DNA from: Carettochelys insculpta | Taxonomy: Eukaryota > Chordata > Testudines > Carettochelyidae | Assembly: GCF_033958435.1 (NCBI RefSeq) | Contig: NC_134150.1 | Coordinates: forward strand, 39,861,501 to 39,925,500 | Direction of reading: 5' to 3' | DNA length: 64,000 bases | In this document: positions 48,752 to 60,547 of the stretch, in pieces | Layout of the letters: every line of letters begins with the position of its first letter | Position numbering within the stretch: position 1 is the first letter of the stretch | Made by a program: the position numbers and the translations under genes | Notes under the pieces: model-generated | What the model was told of the DNA's origin: nothing | The model's database searches: none | The model's input: the letters and a program-made list of their open reading frames with translations, nothing else

Positions 48752-49318
48752 CAGGTTGAACCTCTGTAATCCAGCACTCTCTGGCTCAGCAACATTCATA
48801 ATCCAGCACAATTTTATTTAGATAGAGATCCACTTATCATGGATGTTGTCAAGTTTGCCACAGCACCTTAAAGTTTGTTTCCAGCCACCAGTCCTGGCTC
48901 TCAGTGTTCTCTGCTGTAATTTAGCTCTAATTTACTCCGAAATCAATAACAAGTCTTGTGGCACCTTATAGACTAACAGATATTTTGGAGCATGAGCTTC
49001 CATGGGCAAAGACCCGCCGCTTCATCAGATGCATGAGATGTATGCGTCTGACGAAGCGGGTCTTTGCCTACAAAAGCTTATGGGTCCGAAATATCTGTGA
49101 GTCTGTAAGATGCCACAGGACTTCCTGCTGTTTTTGAAGATACAGACTAACACGGCTACCTCTCTGATACTTTACTCCTAAATGTCTTCTAAGAGCCCAC
49201 TGAGCAGTGGAAGTGTTGGTAATGTTGCTAGACAATACTGACTTCCTGTGGTCTGGCAAATTCCCTTGTTCAGCACCAGTCAGATCTCAAGGGTGCCAGA
49301 CTAGAGGAGTTCAAGCTG
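48752..49318. mobile_element. Mariner/Tigger-like element, second copy, interrupted
   Basis: It has the same ends (CAGGTTGAACCTC ... GTTCAAGCTG) and interior as 20155-20480. It is split by a 227-base Penelope-like insertion at 48944-49170. The flanking TA is worn (TT / TG). Confidence 0.75.
48944..49170. mobile_element. Head-to-head Penelope tail insertion with 13-bp duplication
   Basis: Two tails are arranged head to head around 49025. The insert is bounded by a 13-base direct repeat (48931-48943 and 49171-49183, one mismatch) that is single in the uninterrupted copy of the host element at 20155-20480. Both ribozyme-like cores carry substitutions. Confidence 0.85.
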
Positions 49319-50864
49319 TGATGCAATTAATACCATTGACTGTATGGAAAGTGAATTCTTTAAGATCATGGTTGATGTGGCAGGAGGAGGAGGGTTTGCA
49401 TTGGAAAGGAACCCAGATTTCCGAGCTGCCAAACATACCAGCAGTCTTGTCACTCTGTTTTAAAGGGTTTGCTCTGTGAAGGAGGTAGGGAAAAAATCTT
49501 GGTAAACAATTTAACCTGCCTGTCCCTTAGCATCTGTAGTGAGGTCAGCTCAGCAAAATTATTCTGACAGTTTCTCTCAGCTGGTTTCAGAGACGACAAA
49601 AACGAAAGCACACCGTGCAAGATTTTCCATGGCACACGACGTGGCTGGCCAAACCACCAGACCGTTACAAGAACAAACTGGTTTTTCCTTCAGCAAATAT
49701 CTCGCTTCTCTTCAACGTGACCCGGCGCTTGGATTCCTGTCACTTCCTTCTTTTGGGACAAACACGCAATAGGCATTGTTCGCTTCTTGTTTGCACACTG
49801 ATTCACAGCATGCAAGATTTAAAACTTCCCTTTCCCTCATGACTCCAGGGTCTCATTTTAAAGCTTACCAGGCCCAACTAAATAACATTTCCCAATGAAT
49901 AAGACCGGATTCATCCCTCGCGTAAGCGCCACTGGCTGCAAGGCAGCTGAAATCAGCAGAGCTTTGGATTGGACAGCCTATTGGACGGTGCAAGGCAGCC
50001 ACCCCAGGCCCTGTGCTTTGGGGGAGGGGGCCCATGGCAGCCGCCTCAAATGCCCTATGGACAAGGCCCATGGGGATTACCTGGGAGGGCTTGGCACAGG
50101 GCAGCAGGGGGGTCTTCCCCCCCCCACTCATCACAACAGCAGAAGCCACAGCAGGCTGTGGGGTCACTCCAGCTCCTGCTGCCCCAGTGGGCTGCTGCTG
50201 CTCCCTGCCAGGTTCCCACCCTCACCTCTCTGGTAATCCCCTATCTTGCATCACCTGGGGGGGAGGGAACTCCAGGCAAGGGGAGACAGGGCAGGTGTGG
50301 GATGTAGGGGAGGGGTTGAGTGAGGGCGGGACAGAGCAGACAGGGTGGGGCCTGCGGTGGGAGGCTGTCCCATTCCCCACACCCTCGCAAGGATGGCCCT
50401 GCACACTGGACAGTGGATCAGAGCTCTCTCTGATTTCTACCATCCACGTGCAGAATGACTTCTGCCACGTGCCCCAACATGAAGGTGATGTGTGACATCA
50501 CCACCCCACGCGGAGAGGCAGCAGCCGACAGCAGGGAGCTGGAGGGATGGGCTAATGCTTCAGCTCAAAGAGACAGGCAGTACCTCTGCCAGTAGCTTCC
50601 ATAGCTGCAGCTCCCAGCCCTCAGCGCCAGCAGCTGCTGCGCAGGGAGGAAGACCTGAGAAACCACATGACCGGAGCAGGGCTAGCAAACCTTGCAAAAA
50701 CCATTGCCTCTGGTTTCTGCAGCGAGTGGGCCTTGGGGCTTTGACCCTTGCCAGCTTTCCCCACAGGGCTGATGCCCCAAGACATGGCAAGCACACCCCA
50801 GCTCACAAACTTCTGAAGATTGTCAGATGCAGCTTGGAGGATCCATAAGTTTAAAGATGAATTG

Positions 50865-51058
50865 GAGACACACATCTCTTAGAACTAAAAAGACCTCAGG
50901 AGGCCATCTAGTCCAGCCCCCTGCCCTCTTGGGAGGGCCAAGTACCATCCCTGACATCTATTTGCCCACTCCCTAAATGGCCTCCTCAAGGATTGAGCTC
51001 ACAACCCCAGGTTTAGCAGGCCAATGCTCAAACCACTGAGCTATCCCTCCCCCAGGGG
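50865..51058 (-). mobile_element. Cry I-type tRNA SINE, best preserved
   Basis: On the minus strand: GGGATAGCTCAGTGGTTTGA (A box), CCTGGGGTTGTGAGCTCAA (B box) and the CR1-like tail. It is flanked at the left by cacacatctcttagaac, the family end. Confidence 0.85.
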
Positions 51059-51932
51059 TTTGACCCCCGCCCCAGCTCTATTATGTCATGGCCCAAAGGG
51101 GGCCCTGAGCTCACATGGGCCCACCTGGAGCTATAGCAGCAGACACTTGTGAAACTACTGGGTTCAGCAACAGGCGAAGGAGCTTTCAGTACAGGGCAAT
51201 AAGAGAAAACAACAGCAACAGGCGTAAGTCCAGCAAAAGCCGAAAGGAACTGTTTGTCTTCCTATTAACAGCACCACAGCTATTCCACTTCTCAACAAAA
51301 AACCCCTCATCTACACTCCCGATTTACTCACTTTAACTACCTATTTTTAATGCACTTGTCTATAATGAACCGTGCTACAGCACTCAGATTGAATATTTGA
51401 AAACCACTTGGCCCTGCTGCGAGATGTAACCTCTCTAAAGAGCATTTCCTTCCAGACTGGTCAAACTCTCAAACAAGCTCACAGGAAGAACTGTTTTAGC
51501 ATCACGGCAACAGTTTTCTAAACGACTTGGGAAAGTGACTGTTTGGGTTGAGAACACTTCAGAACAAGGTGTTTCTACGTTCCCATCACTTCGAGAAAGG
51601 TGACATTCGCCCACGCATGAGTGAGCGTTCAAAGAGAGGGTCTAAGACTAGCATAACAGGAGAGCTGCAGGGCACCAGCGAAGTGAATTTTGGCAGAGAT
51701 GTGGAGAGCCAACACAGCAAGAGGCTAAGCTCTGTCAAAATTGGCTGATCACCCCAGGATGCACTCGGAGACGACGACATCACACACCTACAACCACTTG
51801 CTGAGCACTTCCCCCCCCCGCCCCCCATAACACACTGACACAGAAACCCAGAATGCTACAGGGGTGCAGGAACTGTGGGATAGGTACCCACAATGCACTG
51901 CTGACACAGTCACACCCAGTAAAAGCAATGTA

Positions 51933-52257
51933 CAGTAATCTCCTGGTACGCGCCATTAACACGAGTTAAGTGCGAATCGAAAGCACATCAGCCCCTGGCT
52001 CCCCCAGCTGGGAGAAACCACGCTGCTGCGTCTCTCTGCCCACCAGGCTCCCCCAGCTCAGGAAGGCCAGGGGGGCAAACACCTATATGGCTGCAATGGT
52101 GCTGGTCAGTTTCCCGGCTCCTGGCAGTGGAGGGGATTCCCTGGCTCCCCTCCACTCGCTCTCTCGTCAGCTTCCTGGCTCCCCAACCTTACGCAGCAAA
52201 TCTGACTTGCACGGAGGTTGCGTTCTCGTAAGCCTTGCATAAGTTGGGGGTCTACTG
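51933..52257. mobile_element. Tigger-like non-autonomous element
   Basis: Left end CAGTAATCTCCTGGTACGCG and right end complement CAGTAGACCCCCAACTTATG are similar inverted ends. TA precedes the left end; CA follows the right. It is 325 bases with a C-rich middle. Confidence 0.5.
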
Positions 52258-53592
52258 CAGACTAGGTCAACTTTCTGGACACATGTGGACACTCACCATC
52301 AACTTTATAAAACCGAGCAGTAAAACGTCGACTTTAATAAATCTGACTTTATTTCGTAGTATAGAAACAGCCAAAGAGATACCACAGGTGGGAACTGAGG
52401 TGTATCAGCAGAAAGATGAAGACGTGAATAGCTCCTTCTCAAGTTAAACATATCCAAAACCAACCTAACAGGGACTTCATTTCCATAGCACTCAAGTCAT
52501 GGGAGCTATTTTATAAACCACCTGAATGCACTTAATACCAGCTTCAGGGTCTACAGTCTTCTGACCATAAACAGCTGTGAAACAAATTCATGAGACCTTA
52601 AAATAAACAGCAATATCCCGATGCCAGAACTAGCATTGTTTTGTTATTTTCTCATCGCTCCTATTTAACTATGCAGCTCAGTGGGTGCAAACAGCAGGTC
52701 TACACAGTTGTCAATGTCCATATATGTCTCTAAAATCTACATGACAGGTCTATTTCAGGGACATTCCCCTCATCCTTTGAAAGCACAAGTCACAATGGAA
52801 ATGTCTTGCAACACCGCTCAAAGGGAGGCACTTTCATGGCAGCATTCCATAGCTTAGCAATATTCAGCTAATGGTGCAACTTGCCAACTTAACTTCCCTT
52901 AGCCAGGTCCAAGGCTTAAGCAAACTGAGAGAGACGTGTTTGTTATTACCTCGGTACATGGCTATTTAGTGATAAGCCTGCAAGCCAATCCTCAGGTGGG
53001 CTTCTTCCCTGCTTCCCCCAGCCAGGGTAAATATATATTGCCCCCGAGTCCCAATGGAATCAACAGAACTCAGCACAAGCATTTGGGGATAACTAAGATT
53101 GTAACATCAAGGCTTAAGGTATTCCCCTCTGTAGAGAAGGAGTCTCTCTGAACATAATACCTGTTTCTCTCTGAAGATAATACCTAGCAGAACAGATCCC
53201 TTATTCTGATCTCTACTCTTGAGGGCATCATGAAATAAAAGGTCATTATGCGTGGGTCCCTAATTACTGCGGAGGCAAAATCCACCTCCTTTCTCTCTAT
53301 CCCACCCAGCGTCAGCACTACTTCTCTTCCTGACCCTCCGGAACATGTCCACAAAACTCAGCCTGCAAATGCTGGCAAACTTTCCCCCCACCCCACCCTT
53401 CACAGGTCACACTCACACAGGCTACAGGACCACCTATCAGCTCCACAGCAGCAGCACTGGCAAGTCTTAGGCACTTACCTAAAATGTTAAGCTACGAGAC
53501 TTCAACATGACAGTTTCTCATGAATTAGTTCCCGCCAAATTCAGGCCTACTCCGCACATGTTTTGCCAGTCTAACCAGCCAAAAAGGCCCTC

Positions 53593-53903
53593 CTAGGGTA
53601 CATCTATACTTAGGGGTATCAGCATGCCGCGACTGATCTTCCAGAGTTTAATTTTGCCATGTGTGAAGACACGGTTTTACAAAAAAAAAAAAAAAAAAAA
53701 AAATTGATCTCTCTGGGCTTAGCCATCAACTGTGGTACTTCATGCTGACGTGGAGTAAGGGAAGTTGGCATGAGCCTGAAGATCCCTGTTCTACACCGGG
53801 GAACAAAGTTAACCCTGATACATCAATTCTAGCTACAGTAACAGCCTGGCTAGAATTGCACACCTGGGATCGACTTTGATTCCTAGTATAGATGTATCTT
53901 AAG
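53593..53903. mobile_element. TIR element (TACATCTATACT ends)
   Basis: TACATCTATACT (53599-53610) and its complement AGTATAGATGTA (53886-53897) are inverted near the ends. An A23 run (53680-53702) is inside. It resembles 26937-27240. Confidence 0.6.
53680..53703. repeat. Poly(A) run
   Basis: About 23 A within the TIR element. Similar A runs are at 53910-53929 and 62877-62900. Confidence 0.95.
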
Positions 53904-54385
53904 CCTGCAAAAAAAAAAAAAAAAAAAAAGTATCCATGTTCTTGCTGGTATGGCTTACACCAATTCCACACACAAATTAAAGCTGTGTCTGCACTAGGGA
54001 CGCTTTCCCAGCAAAGGACTCTGGCGCACTCTCTGAGCAAAGGATACGCAGTGTGAATTATTTCACATTTTTGCTGGAATCGCCTACTCCAGACACACAT
54101 CTCCCCAAGCAGTACACACCACAGCAGCAGACACTCTTATGTAGGAAAGCGTCTCCCGAACACTTGGCCTAAAAGTCCTCTCTCCTTTAAATAATTCTGC
54201 CAGATTACTACTCCATATTTTAAAACTACAATTTCTAGCACCTAGAATTTCCCATGCCTCCAACCCCCGGCCCCACACCCACCAACCCACTCCTGCACCC
54301 TCCCTTTCAGACCCCTCCCCAATCCAAGCCTGTTCTCTCCCATTCAGACCCCTCACCCTCACCCACTCCTGCGCACCCCCAAACC

Positions 54386-54485
54386 AGGGGTCTGCAACAC
54401 TGCGCCTCCTTAAGGACTTTTTTGTGGCTCCTGATGCTATACTTAACAAAGTAACAAAAACTCCCGATTATTTTCAATAAATGGG
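54386..54485 (+). mobile_element. hAT left-end fragment
   Basis: It starts CAGGGGTCTGCAACACTGCG and continues with a ttttttgtggctcctgatgc stretch. It is preceded by a C-rich degenerate tandem region (54250-54385). Confidence 0.5.
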
Positions 54486-55158
54486 AACATCAAAAAGCCC
54501 CACAAATGAATTCTCATCTACAGAGCGAAGGGTATGTGATCTCATAATGTTAGATAACTCTCTCTAGCATCCTCCAGAGAGAGGAGGTTCAGGAATGAAA
54601 GTCAGGACAACAGTGGTACCCACACACACATAAAGCATAAGGAAATAGAATATGTAAAAAGTTTGTGAACGTCCGACAGTAAACATGTATTGCATTACAA
54701 ACCATTTGTGTGTGCTGTTCTTATAATAGGGGCTCTTCTTGCCATTTTAGTTTCTGACCCCTGCCCCAGACCCCACACCCCTGTCCCCAGCCCACTCCTG
54801 CAGTGTCACACACAAACCCCCCACCCCAGCCCACTCCCGCACTCTACCTCCCGTCCGGAGACCGCATTCTCAGCAGCTCCTTCGCATGTACCAAACTGCT
54901 CATTTCTGTCCCCACCCCAGAGCCTCTGTGAGGGTGGGTTTTTTTTTTTTGGTCTGTTTCTCACTCGCATATACGTCCCCCAACTGATTTTTCTGTGGGT
55001 CAGTGGTCCCAGACCAAAAAAGGGTTCCCATGTCTGACAATGCATGATAGTCACTGGGGAAACCCACTTCCTGTGACTTGCTACTCTAGAGGAAGCCTCT
55101 CTCTGTAATGAAGTGTCTAACTAGGACAGTTTCCACTGGAATCTGTAATACTCTTTGG

Positions 55159-55490
55159 CAGTGTTTCTCAACTTTTTTTTTAAAGTATCATTTAAAAAAA
55201 ACTATGTACTTCCAGTACCTACAATTTCAGGCACTTTTTTTTCCTACCATTGCAACACAATTGTTTAAACAACTTAATTGTAACTGGCTGGTTGGAAGAA
55301 CTTGCCTACAGGCAATAAACTTGCTATCGTACTTATGATTGTACAAAAAGGATAATTAAAAAAACAGATGAACATAAAATAAGTCCAATGTATATTCATA
55401 AACAAGGTTGAGAAATACCAGGTTAATGCACCCTCAGGAAGAGGTCTCCGTACCCCAAAGGGTACATGTACCCCTGGGTGAGAACCACTG
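55159..55490. mobile_element. hAT non-autonomous element
   Basis: The ends CAGTGTTTCTCAACTTTT and GGGTGAGAACCACTG form inverted repeats. Flanking octamers are CTCTTTGG and CTCTAGGC (5 of 8). The 'gtacatgtacccctgggtg' right end is typical of the family. Confidence 0.75.
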
Positions 55491-55704
55491 CTCTAGGCCA
55501 TGTTAGATTCCCTAGCTGTTGCAGGGAAAGTCATCCACCTAGGAATAAATCAGTGGAGAAGTGTGAACAAACCCACAGACCCAGGTTCAACCAGTGAGAA
55601 GTAAGGAGTAATGTTTTATCTATAAAAGCTGGTTGCAGGTAGCTGCGATTGTGGTTTATTCCACAGTACCAGAAATACAGGAAAAGTAATGTTATATTAC
55701 CACC

Positions 55705-55915
55705 TTAAAAACAACAAGAAGTCCCGTGGCACCTTATAGACTAACGGACATTTCATACTACAAGCCTTTGTGGGCAAAGACCCACTTCATCAGATGCGTG
55801 AGTCTTTGCCCATGAAAGCTCATGCTCCAAAATATCCGTCAGTCTTCGAAGGCGCCACAGGACTTCTTGCTGTTTTTTAAGATACAGACTAACTCGGCCA
55901 CCTCTCCCATACTTG
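55705..55915. mobile_element. Head-to-head Penelope tail pair
   Basis: Left half: caagaagtcccgtggcacct ... cacttcatcagatgcg (inverse tail). Right half: gtctttgcccatgaaagctc ... ggcgccacaggacttcttgc and ctaactcggccacctctc. The halves are inverse complements; the right half has lost its CTGATGA box. Confidence 0.75.
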
Positions 55916-56179
55916 TGATATTATCTGGATGTTAAAGTTGTAATCTATATACAGCTCCTTGCGTACTAAACACACGTCTGGCACCCAGCGCCGGGGTATC
56001 GATAAGCGCTGAAATATCTGGGGAAGCTTCAACCCCCTGCTCCTATGTTTCCCAAGTCCTGGTGTTAAAAAGCTCCCTTTTTCCTACTGCGAAAGGATTC
56101 TGGGTGGGGGTCTAGCGCAGAGCAGAGCCCAGGGTACCTCTCCCGCGATCAGGCAACGCCGCACGTCCAGCTCCAGCCG

Positions 56180-56720
56180 TCTAGGAATAAAGGGGTTATG
56201 AATGGGGGGGGCCCCCTTCCGCTTTCCTATTGCGCCTGGACGGCCGCTGAGCACCCCCGGGACCCCCTGCCCCGCTCCCCGCAGCCGCAGGGGATTCGTG
56301 CCCCCTGCCCGCGCCGCACGCCCCGGGCCGGGGGGCTGGAGACAGAGGCGGGGGGGGGGGGGCCGGGGGGCCCGCCCGTGTCTCCAGCCACGTTCCCACT
56401 GCTGGGCCCGGGCGCCCCTGCTGTACCCCCTCCCCCCCCGCGATGCACAGCGCCCCCGGGCTCCGGCTCCGACCCCACCCCGCCGCGGCTGCCGCCCACT
56501 CACCGGGGCAGGCCTGGGCCGGCTCCCCGCCGCAAGTCGCTCCGCGCAGGCTCCGAGCCCAGAGCAGCGAACCTGCCGCCACGTGAGGGGCGGGGCTTGG
56601 CGGGGGCGGGGCTTCGCGCCCCGGGGTCCCGCCTCCTCCACAGCCCGTCCGGCTCCTCCCCTCACAGCTGTGCCCCGCCCCGCCCCCTAAGCCCCGCCCC
56701 CTCAGCCTGGCCTGCAGTGC
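56180..56720 (-). promoter_or_regulatory. CpG island, probable KIAA0513 promoter
   Basis: About 540 bases are extremely GC-rich with dense CpG, unlike the A+T-rich surroundings. GC boxes (GGGGCGGGG or complement) occur at about 56587, 56610 and in a cluster at 56670-56705. There is no TATA box in the expected place. This is the only CpG island in the window, and it lies upstream of the minus-strand exons. A divergent plus-strand transcript is possible, but nothing supports a plus-strand gene. Confidence 0.7.
56504..56600 (-). other. KIAA0513: Candidate KIAA0513 untranslated exon 1 (5' end not defined)
   Basis: On the minus strand the CpG island contains CCCCG|GTGAGT, a near-perfect donor with its GT at 56503-56502. 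The sequence before it is GC-rich and lies just downstream of several GC boxes, as expected for a TATA-less first exon. The transcription start is not visible, so the upper limit of 56600 is arbitrary. A weaker donor (GAG|GTACCC) lies near 56132. Cage or RNA-seq data would settle the boundary. Confidence 0.5.
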
Positions 56721-57011
56721 CCCAGGGCTCCCCCCGGGCAGCAGAAGTTGGGTGCAGAGAGCGCTGCAGCACCCACAGCTCTTGTGCCCGGTATCTCCAC
56801 CACCAGCCCCCAGCCTCAGGCCCGGCCCCGCACCCAGCGGCTCCACTGCTGGCTGTAGGGTCTCAGCCCCACACCCCTGGGCTCTGCTCCTGGCCCAGCA
56901 CACCCAGGGCTCTGCAGCTGCGCCCAGCTGTGGAGATGAGGGGCCCAGACAGGGTTGGGGGTGCACAGTTTAGCGCCCCCCCCAAAAGAAAAAATTGTTC
57001 CAGCACCACTG

Positions 57012-57310
57012 ATCTCAGCCTTGCAGCACCTCAGGGGCTTCCACCCACACACACCTCAGCCCTGTCTCCCGATGTCGCTGGGCTTCCCCCAGCCCCGGTC
57101 TCAGCCCTGCCCCACAATGCTGTTGGAGCTATCCCCCATTTCAGGCCTGCTCTGCAGTATTACAGGAGTTTCTCCCCCATCTCTCTGTCCAGCCCTAGCT
57201 CAGAGAGATTACAAAAGCTGTTCTCCCTCTTCAGCTATCTGTTGTAGCTGTCTGACTGCATTGGGCTTGTGCTGCAATGTTACAGGCCTTACCCTGTTCA
57301 GCTATGGCAT
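57012..57310. repeat. Degenerate ~45-bp tandem repeat upstream of CpG island
   Basis: Units start at about 57012, 57055, 57100, 57141, 57189 and 57231 with tcagccctg-like starts and an aatgttacagg-like middle. It is strongly diverged and makes the C-terminal part of a spurious 349-codon frame. Confidence 0.6.
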
Positions 57311-57339
57311 TTAGCTTCATTCATTAACTGAAAAAATCT

Positions 57340-57440
57340 TGGAGAACAAAAAGCAGTCCTGTGGCACCTTATAGACTAACAGATATTTTGGAGCATAAGC
57401 TTTCCTGGGCAAAGACCGGCTGCGTCAGATGCATGAGCGG
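57340..57440 (-). mobile_element. Penelope tail fragment
   Basis: The plus strand shows gcagtcctgtggcaccttat, actaacagatattttggagc, ataagctttcctgggcaaag and gcgtcagatgcatg, the inverse tail. The core box is CTGACGC, lacking the conserved A9. Confidence 0.75.
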
Positions 57441-57449
57441 GGAAAAAAT

Positions 57450-60400
57450 CTAGATTCAGTTGCAGTAGGTTCAGCGTGCCAGCCTGCCCTCCTCTTCTCT
57501 GCAATTCAGCACACTATCCTGTAGCTTTCAAGCGAGATAAGCAAAGGCCATTGACACTGGAGTACCAGGAACAGGTTGTTCTGACTTGTATTTATTTTAT
57601 TAAGAGCTCCTGTGGCTGATTCTGTGCAGGGAAGTGCTTCTTGCTTTCCCAAAGCCAGGCTTTTGGAATTGGCCCCTGAGCTTAGAGGCACACAGTGCTG
57701 TGGAAGAGAATTCTGAGAGTTAAAATCAGACAGCTTGATATTACTGGCTCTCTTCTTCCTCCGACAGTTCAATTTTTTCAAAATGTGCAGTATTGTAATT
57801 AAAGGTTTATTTAATAGCATAAAATGAAAAGTTCCTTACCCCATCATTAATAATACCTTCAATGATTATTTGTTTCAATATAAATCTAATTTTGGTGTAG
57901 ACTGCAAACTTGGCCTGTTTATTTCCTTAAATCAGGATGTATGCCTCTGGGGCACAATATAAATATCTAATCTGTTCCACCATTGATATTGGGGCTGTGA
58001 CAATACATTTTGTACTACATTCATCTGGGACTCTAAAACTAGGTGTCAGTTGCAGTTCTTCTTTTCAGTCAGTTTCACCTTCTTAGTCTCAGGCACTAAC
58101 AACTTGGTGCAGCCTTTGGATTAGTAAGTACACCCATGGAACATTTAAATCCAAACCACCTAAAAACATTCCATGGGAACATTTTTGGTATTTCAGGTTT
58201 CCAAGAACTCTTATATCTGCTACAGTTTAGATCTAAATGACTTCCAATGTCTATTTACATACTGAAAATAGCCTGATATGCTAGTTTAATTTTACTTCTG
58301 TGAAAGATAGTCTGGTTTAGCCAGCGTACTCTCTCTGTGCAGTTCAATGCATGTGACTGTGTCATTTCTCCTTGGAACTGCTAAACGTTAAGTTCAAATC
58401 TGCAGAAGATATGTAAAGCCCCTGCTCCACCTGCCCCTTTTTCTGAATCCTCTACATTGACAATTTGTAGAGAGCGCTAACGGCAGATTCCTTACAGCTC
58501 CGGTTTTGATTTAGCTTATAAGCAGAACTGGTGATGGAGCAATTCAGCGTACAGCCCTAGTCATGTTTGTCTTGCTTAAGGTCTGTACTGCGCCAAGCTC
58601 TCTATCTTTGGAGCGCAGTAATAAATATATGGTGCAGGCAGGGAAGATTATATGAAGCATTTCTCTGTAATACTGTAATTCCATCCTGGTGCTTCAATCT
58701 GACGCTCATTTTCAGGCCATGAAATGGAAAACTGTGAAATGGAATTCCCCAAGAATTGGTGACTCCCACCCCACCCAGAGTATTAAACATCCTGTGTACT
58801 AACCCAGGTGTGATGCTTCTTGGAGTGCCCAGAGGTGTGAGTGACCTCGTTACCATCCACTTTCAACCTGAAGGAGGCCAGCCTATGGCAGCTGGCCATA
58901 AGCATGCTTTCCTGCTCAGGATCAGCCTGAAGCACAGAGTTCATGCTGAGGTCTCAGTCCGGATGCAGGGGAGCACAGGCCACTTGCAAGCACCAGTGTG
59001 CGAGGGGGACCTCTCTTCGTCAGGACTGACCCTCAGCAAGGCAGGTCTCTGACAGCCAGCTGCAGAGTTTGGAGTAGCCTGGGGACCAGCACGGCTGTCA
59101 CGTGGGACAAGCTCGGCTCAGAAGCTCACTGCCCACCCTAACCTACGAAGAACCTGGGGGGTCTTGCTGGAGGAAGGGGGTTGGCTACCCTGGTCTCAGA
59201 GTGACCCCTGCTGGTTTAGTTGAGCAACTATTGCAACAGCTGTCTAGAAATGTTCCAAGGCCTAATTCCTACTCTGTTATGCTGGATTAAATTTGAACTA
59301 ACTGCATGAACATCAGGGAAGTCATTCTGGATTTGCACCACGGCAACAAAGGCAGTTGGTCCTCATGCCCAGTTGCAGGCCAGAGAACAAGGGCTTTTTA
59401 TCCATAATTTACATTTGTATTTCAACTGGCTTTTTAATGCTGGAGCAGTCATTAGGTTCACCGAGGGCTGCAGCCAGGAGGCCAGATACTTTTGAATAGA
59501 TGCCAAAAATCTTATTTTATTATCATTGTAAAATTATTTTCTCTGGAGTCTGCACCTCGACTATAATTCGACCAATAAATTTAGACGTTGACAAAAAACA
59601 ACTGGCTATCCCCTTGGGTTGACAGGTCACAAAATCTGATGTTCTCCTTGCACTTTAGTCTTTGCATGGAGGCTATACCATGGGAAGAACATGTTTCATA
59701 TTATTTTGGCCGCATAAATGCCTTCCTGACACAAAACAAAAGGCCCACACAAAACAAATACAGTAGAGGATGGTGGTGTGGGAACTAGGTTGATGTAATA
59801 ACAAATATACGGTTTCTGTCAGGAATTGCCTCTCCTCCTGTGGGCTCTAGAACCAGCTGCTCTAAGAAAAAGACATTTAAAGCATCAAGAAACTTTGTCT
59901 CCTGTCCTGAGGTCTCATGTACCTGACAATAGGGGGATCATTGAAATCCCACATTATTATTGTGATTAATGTAATGTATAGTCTCTAATTTCCCTTACCC
60001 TTCACAGTCACTATCATCATGCTTGTCAGGTGGTCAGTAATGTATCTCTACTGCTCTATTCTTAATATTAGAGCATGGAATTGCTACCCATAGAGATTCT
60101 ATGGTACAGTCTGGTTCATTTAAGACTTTTACTTCATTTGATTCTATGCACTTCCATAAACACAGCCACTTCCCCCACCAGCATGGCCTGTTCTGTCCTG
60201 CCAATAAATTTTGTACCTGGGTATTGCTGTGTCCCATTGATTGTCCCTATTCTGCCAAGTTTGTGACGTCCCTCAAACTCTACCTCTAAACTGCATCATG
60301 AAACTCCTGGGTTAGCCACCTTTTGTTTCTTCTCTTTTGCCTGGAGTACCTGTCAATGCTTTTGGGATAATCTCATGATCCTTAGCTCACTTTAATGATA

Positions 60401-60540
60401 TGTCTTTGCTACATTAATTACCCTGCCTCTGTTTATACACTAACTTCCTGCCTCAAAGGCTGTGCTGCTCCCAAATTCACCTCAGTCCCACTCAGGCTGT
60501 GGTACAATTAACATTGCTGGAACTGAGCACCCAAGCTTGA
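57450..60540. other. Upstream flank without recognised genes
   Basis: An A+T-rich stretch with only short, unrelated frames. I see no exon, RNA gene or named repeat. Confidence 0.5.
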
Positions 60541-60547
60541 ATATTGT

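Larger units (their letters stand above)
11052..56503 (-). other. KIAA0513 intron 1 (about 45.5 kb, inferred)
   Basis: This is inferred from the donor in the CpG island (56504|56503) and the acceptor before exon 2. No additional coding exon with splice sites and family resemblance is visible on either strand. Stretches where I recognise nothing include 11100-12800, 15330-18090, 18260-20150 (long, A+T-rich, few ORFs, apparently unique), 21700-23540, 25930-26930, 29740-34300, 35000-37300, 39020-40020, 42800-44540, 45030-46760, 49330-50400 and 52260-53590. Untranslated alternative first exons could hide there. Confidence 0.6.
1..56600 (-). other. KIAA0513: KIAA0513 orthologue, gene span (5' half, runs off left edge)
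   Basis: The minus strand carries four coding exons that join in phase into one protein matching human KIAA0513 as I remember it: an acidic Ser-rich N-terminus, then segments containing [28 protein letters not shown] and [18 protein letters not shown]. The start codon is in exon 2. A CpG island 45 kb upstream with a consensus donor is the likely promoter and untranslated exon 1. About 196 of roughly 410 residues are encoded here; the C-terminal half lies left of position 1. The human protein is a brain-enriched cytoplasmic protein reported to bind KIBRA/WWC1, HAX1 and INTS4; its molecular activity is not established. I recall an SBF1/SBF2-type domain in the family, which would mostly fall in the unseen part. 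Orthology is confident; exon 1 and the intron 1 length are inference. Confidence 0.88.

Noticed and set aside
50013..50495. 160-codon plus frame and overlapping ones
   Set aside because: GC-rich and low complexity, in three overlapping frames with no family resemblance.
56196..56966. 256-codon minus-strand frame in the CpG island
   Set aside because: Low-complexity Gly/Ala/Pro sequence with no family signal. It overlaps the probable untranslated exon 1 and promoter.
56198..57247. 349-codon plus-strand frame across the CpG island
   Set aside because: It is Pro/Ala/Arg-rich because of base composition, has no recognisable domain, and continues into a degenerate tandem repeat. Overlapping long frames exist on both strands, as expected in GC-rich DNA.
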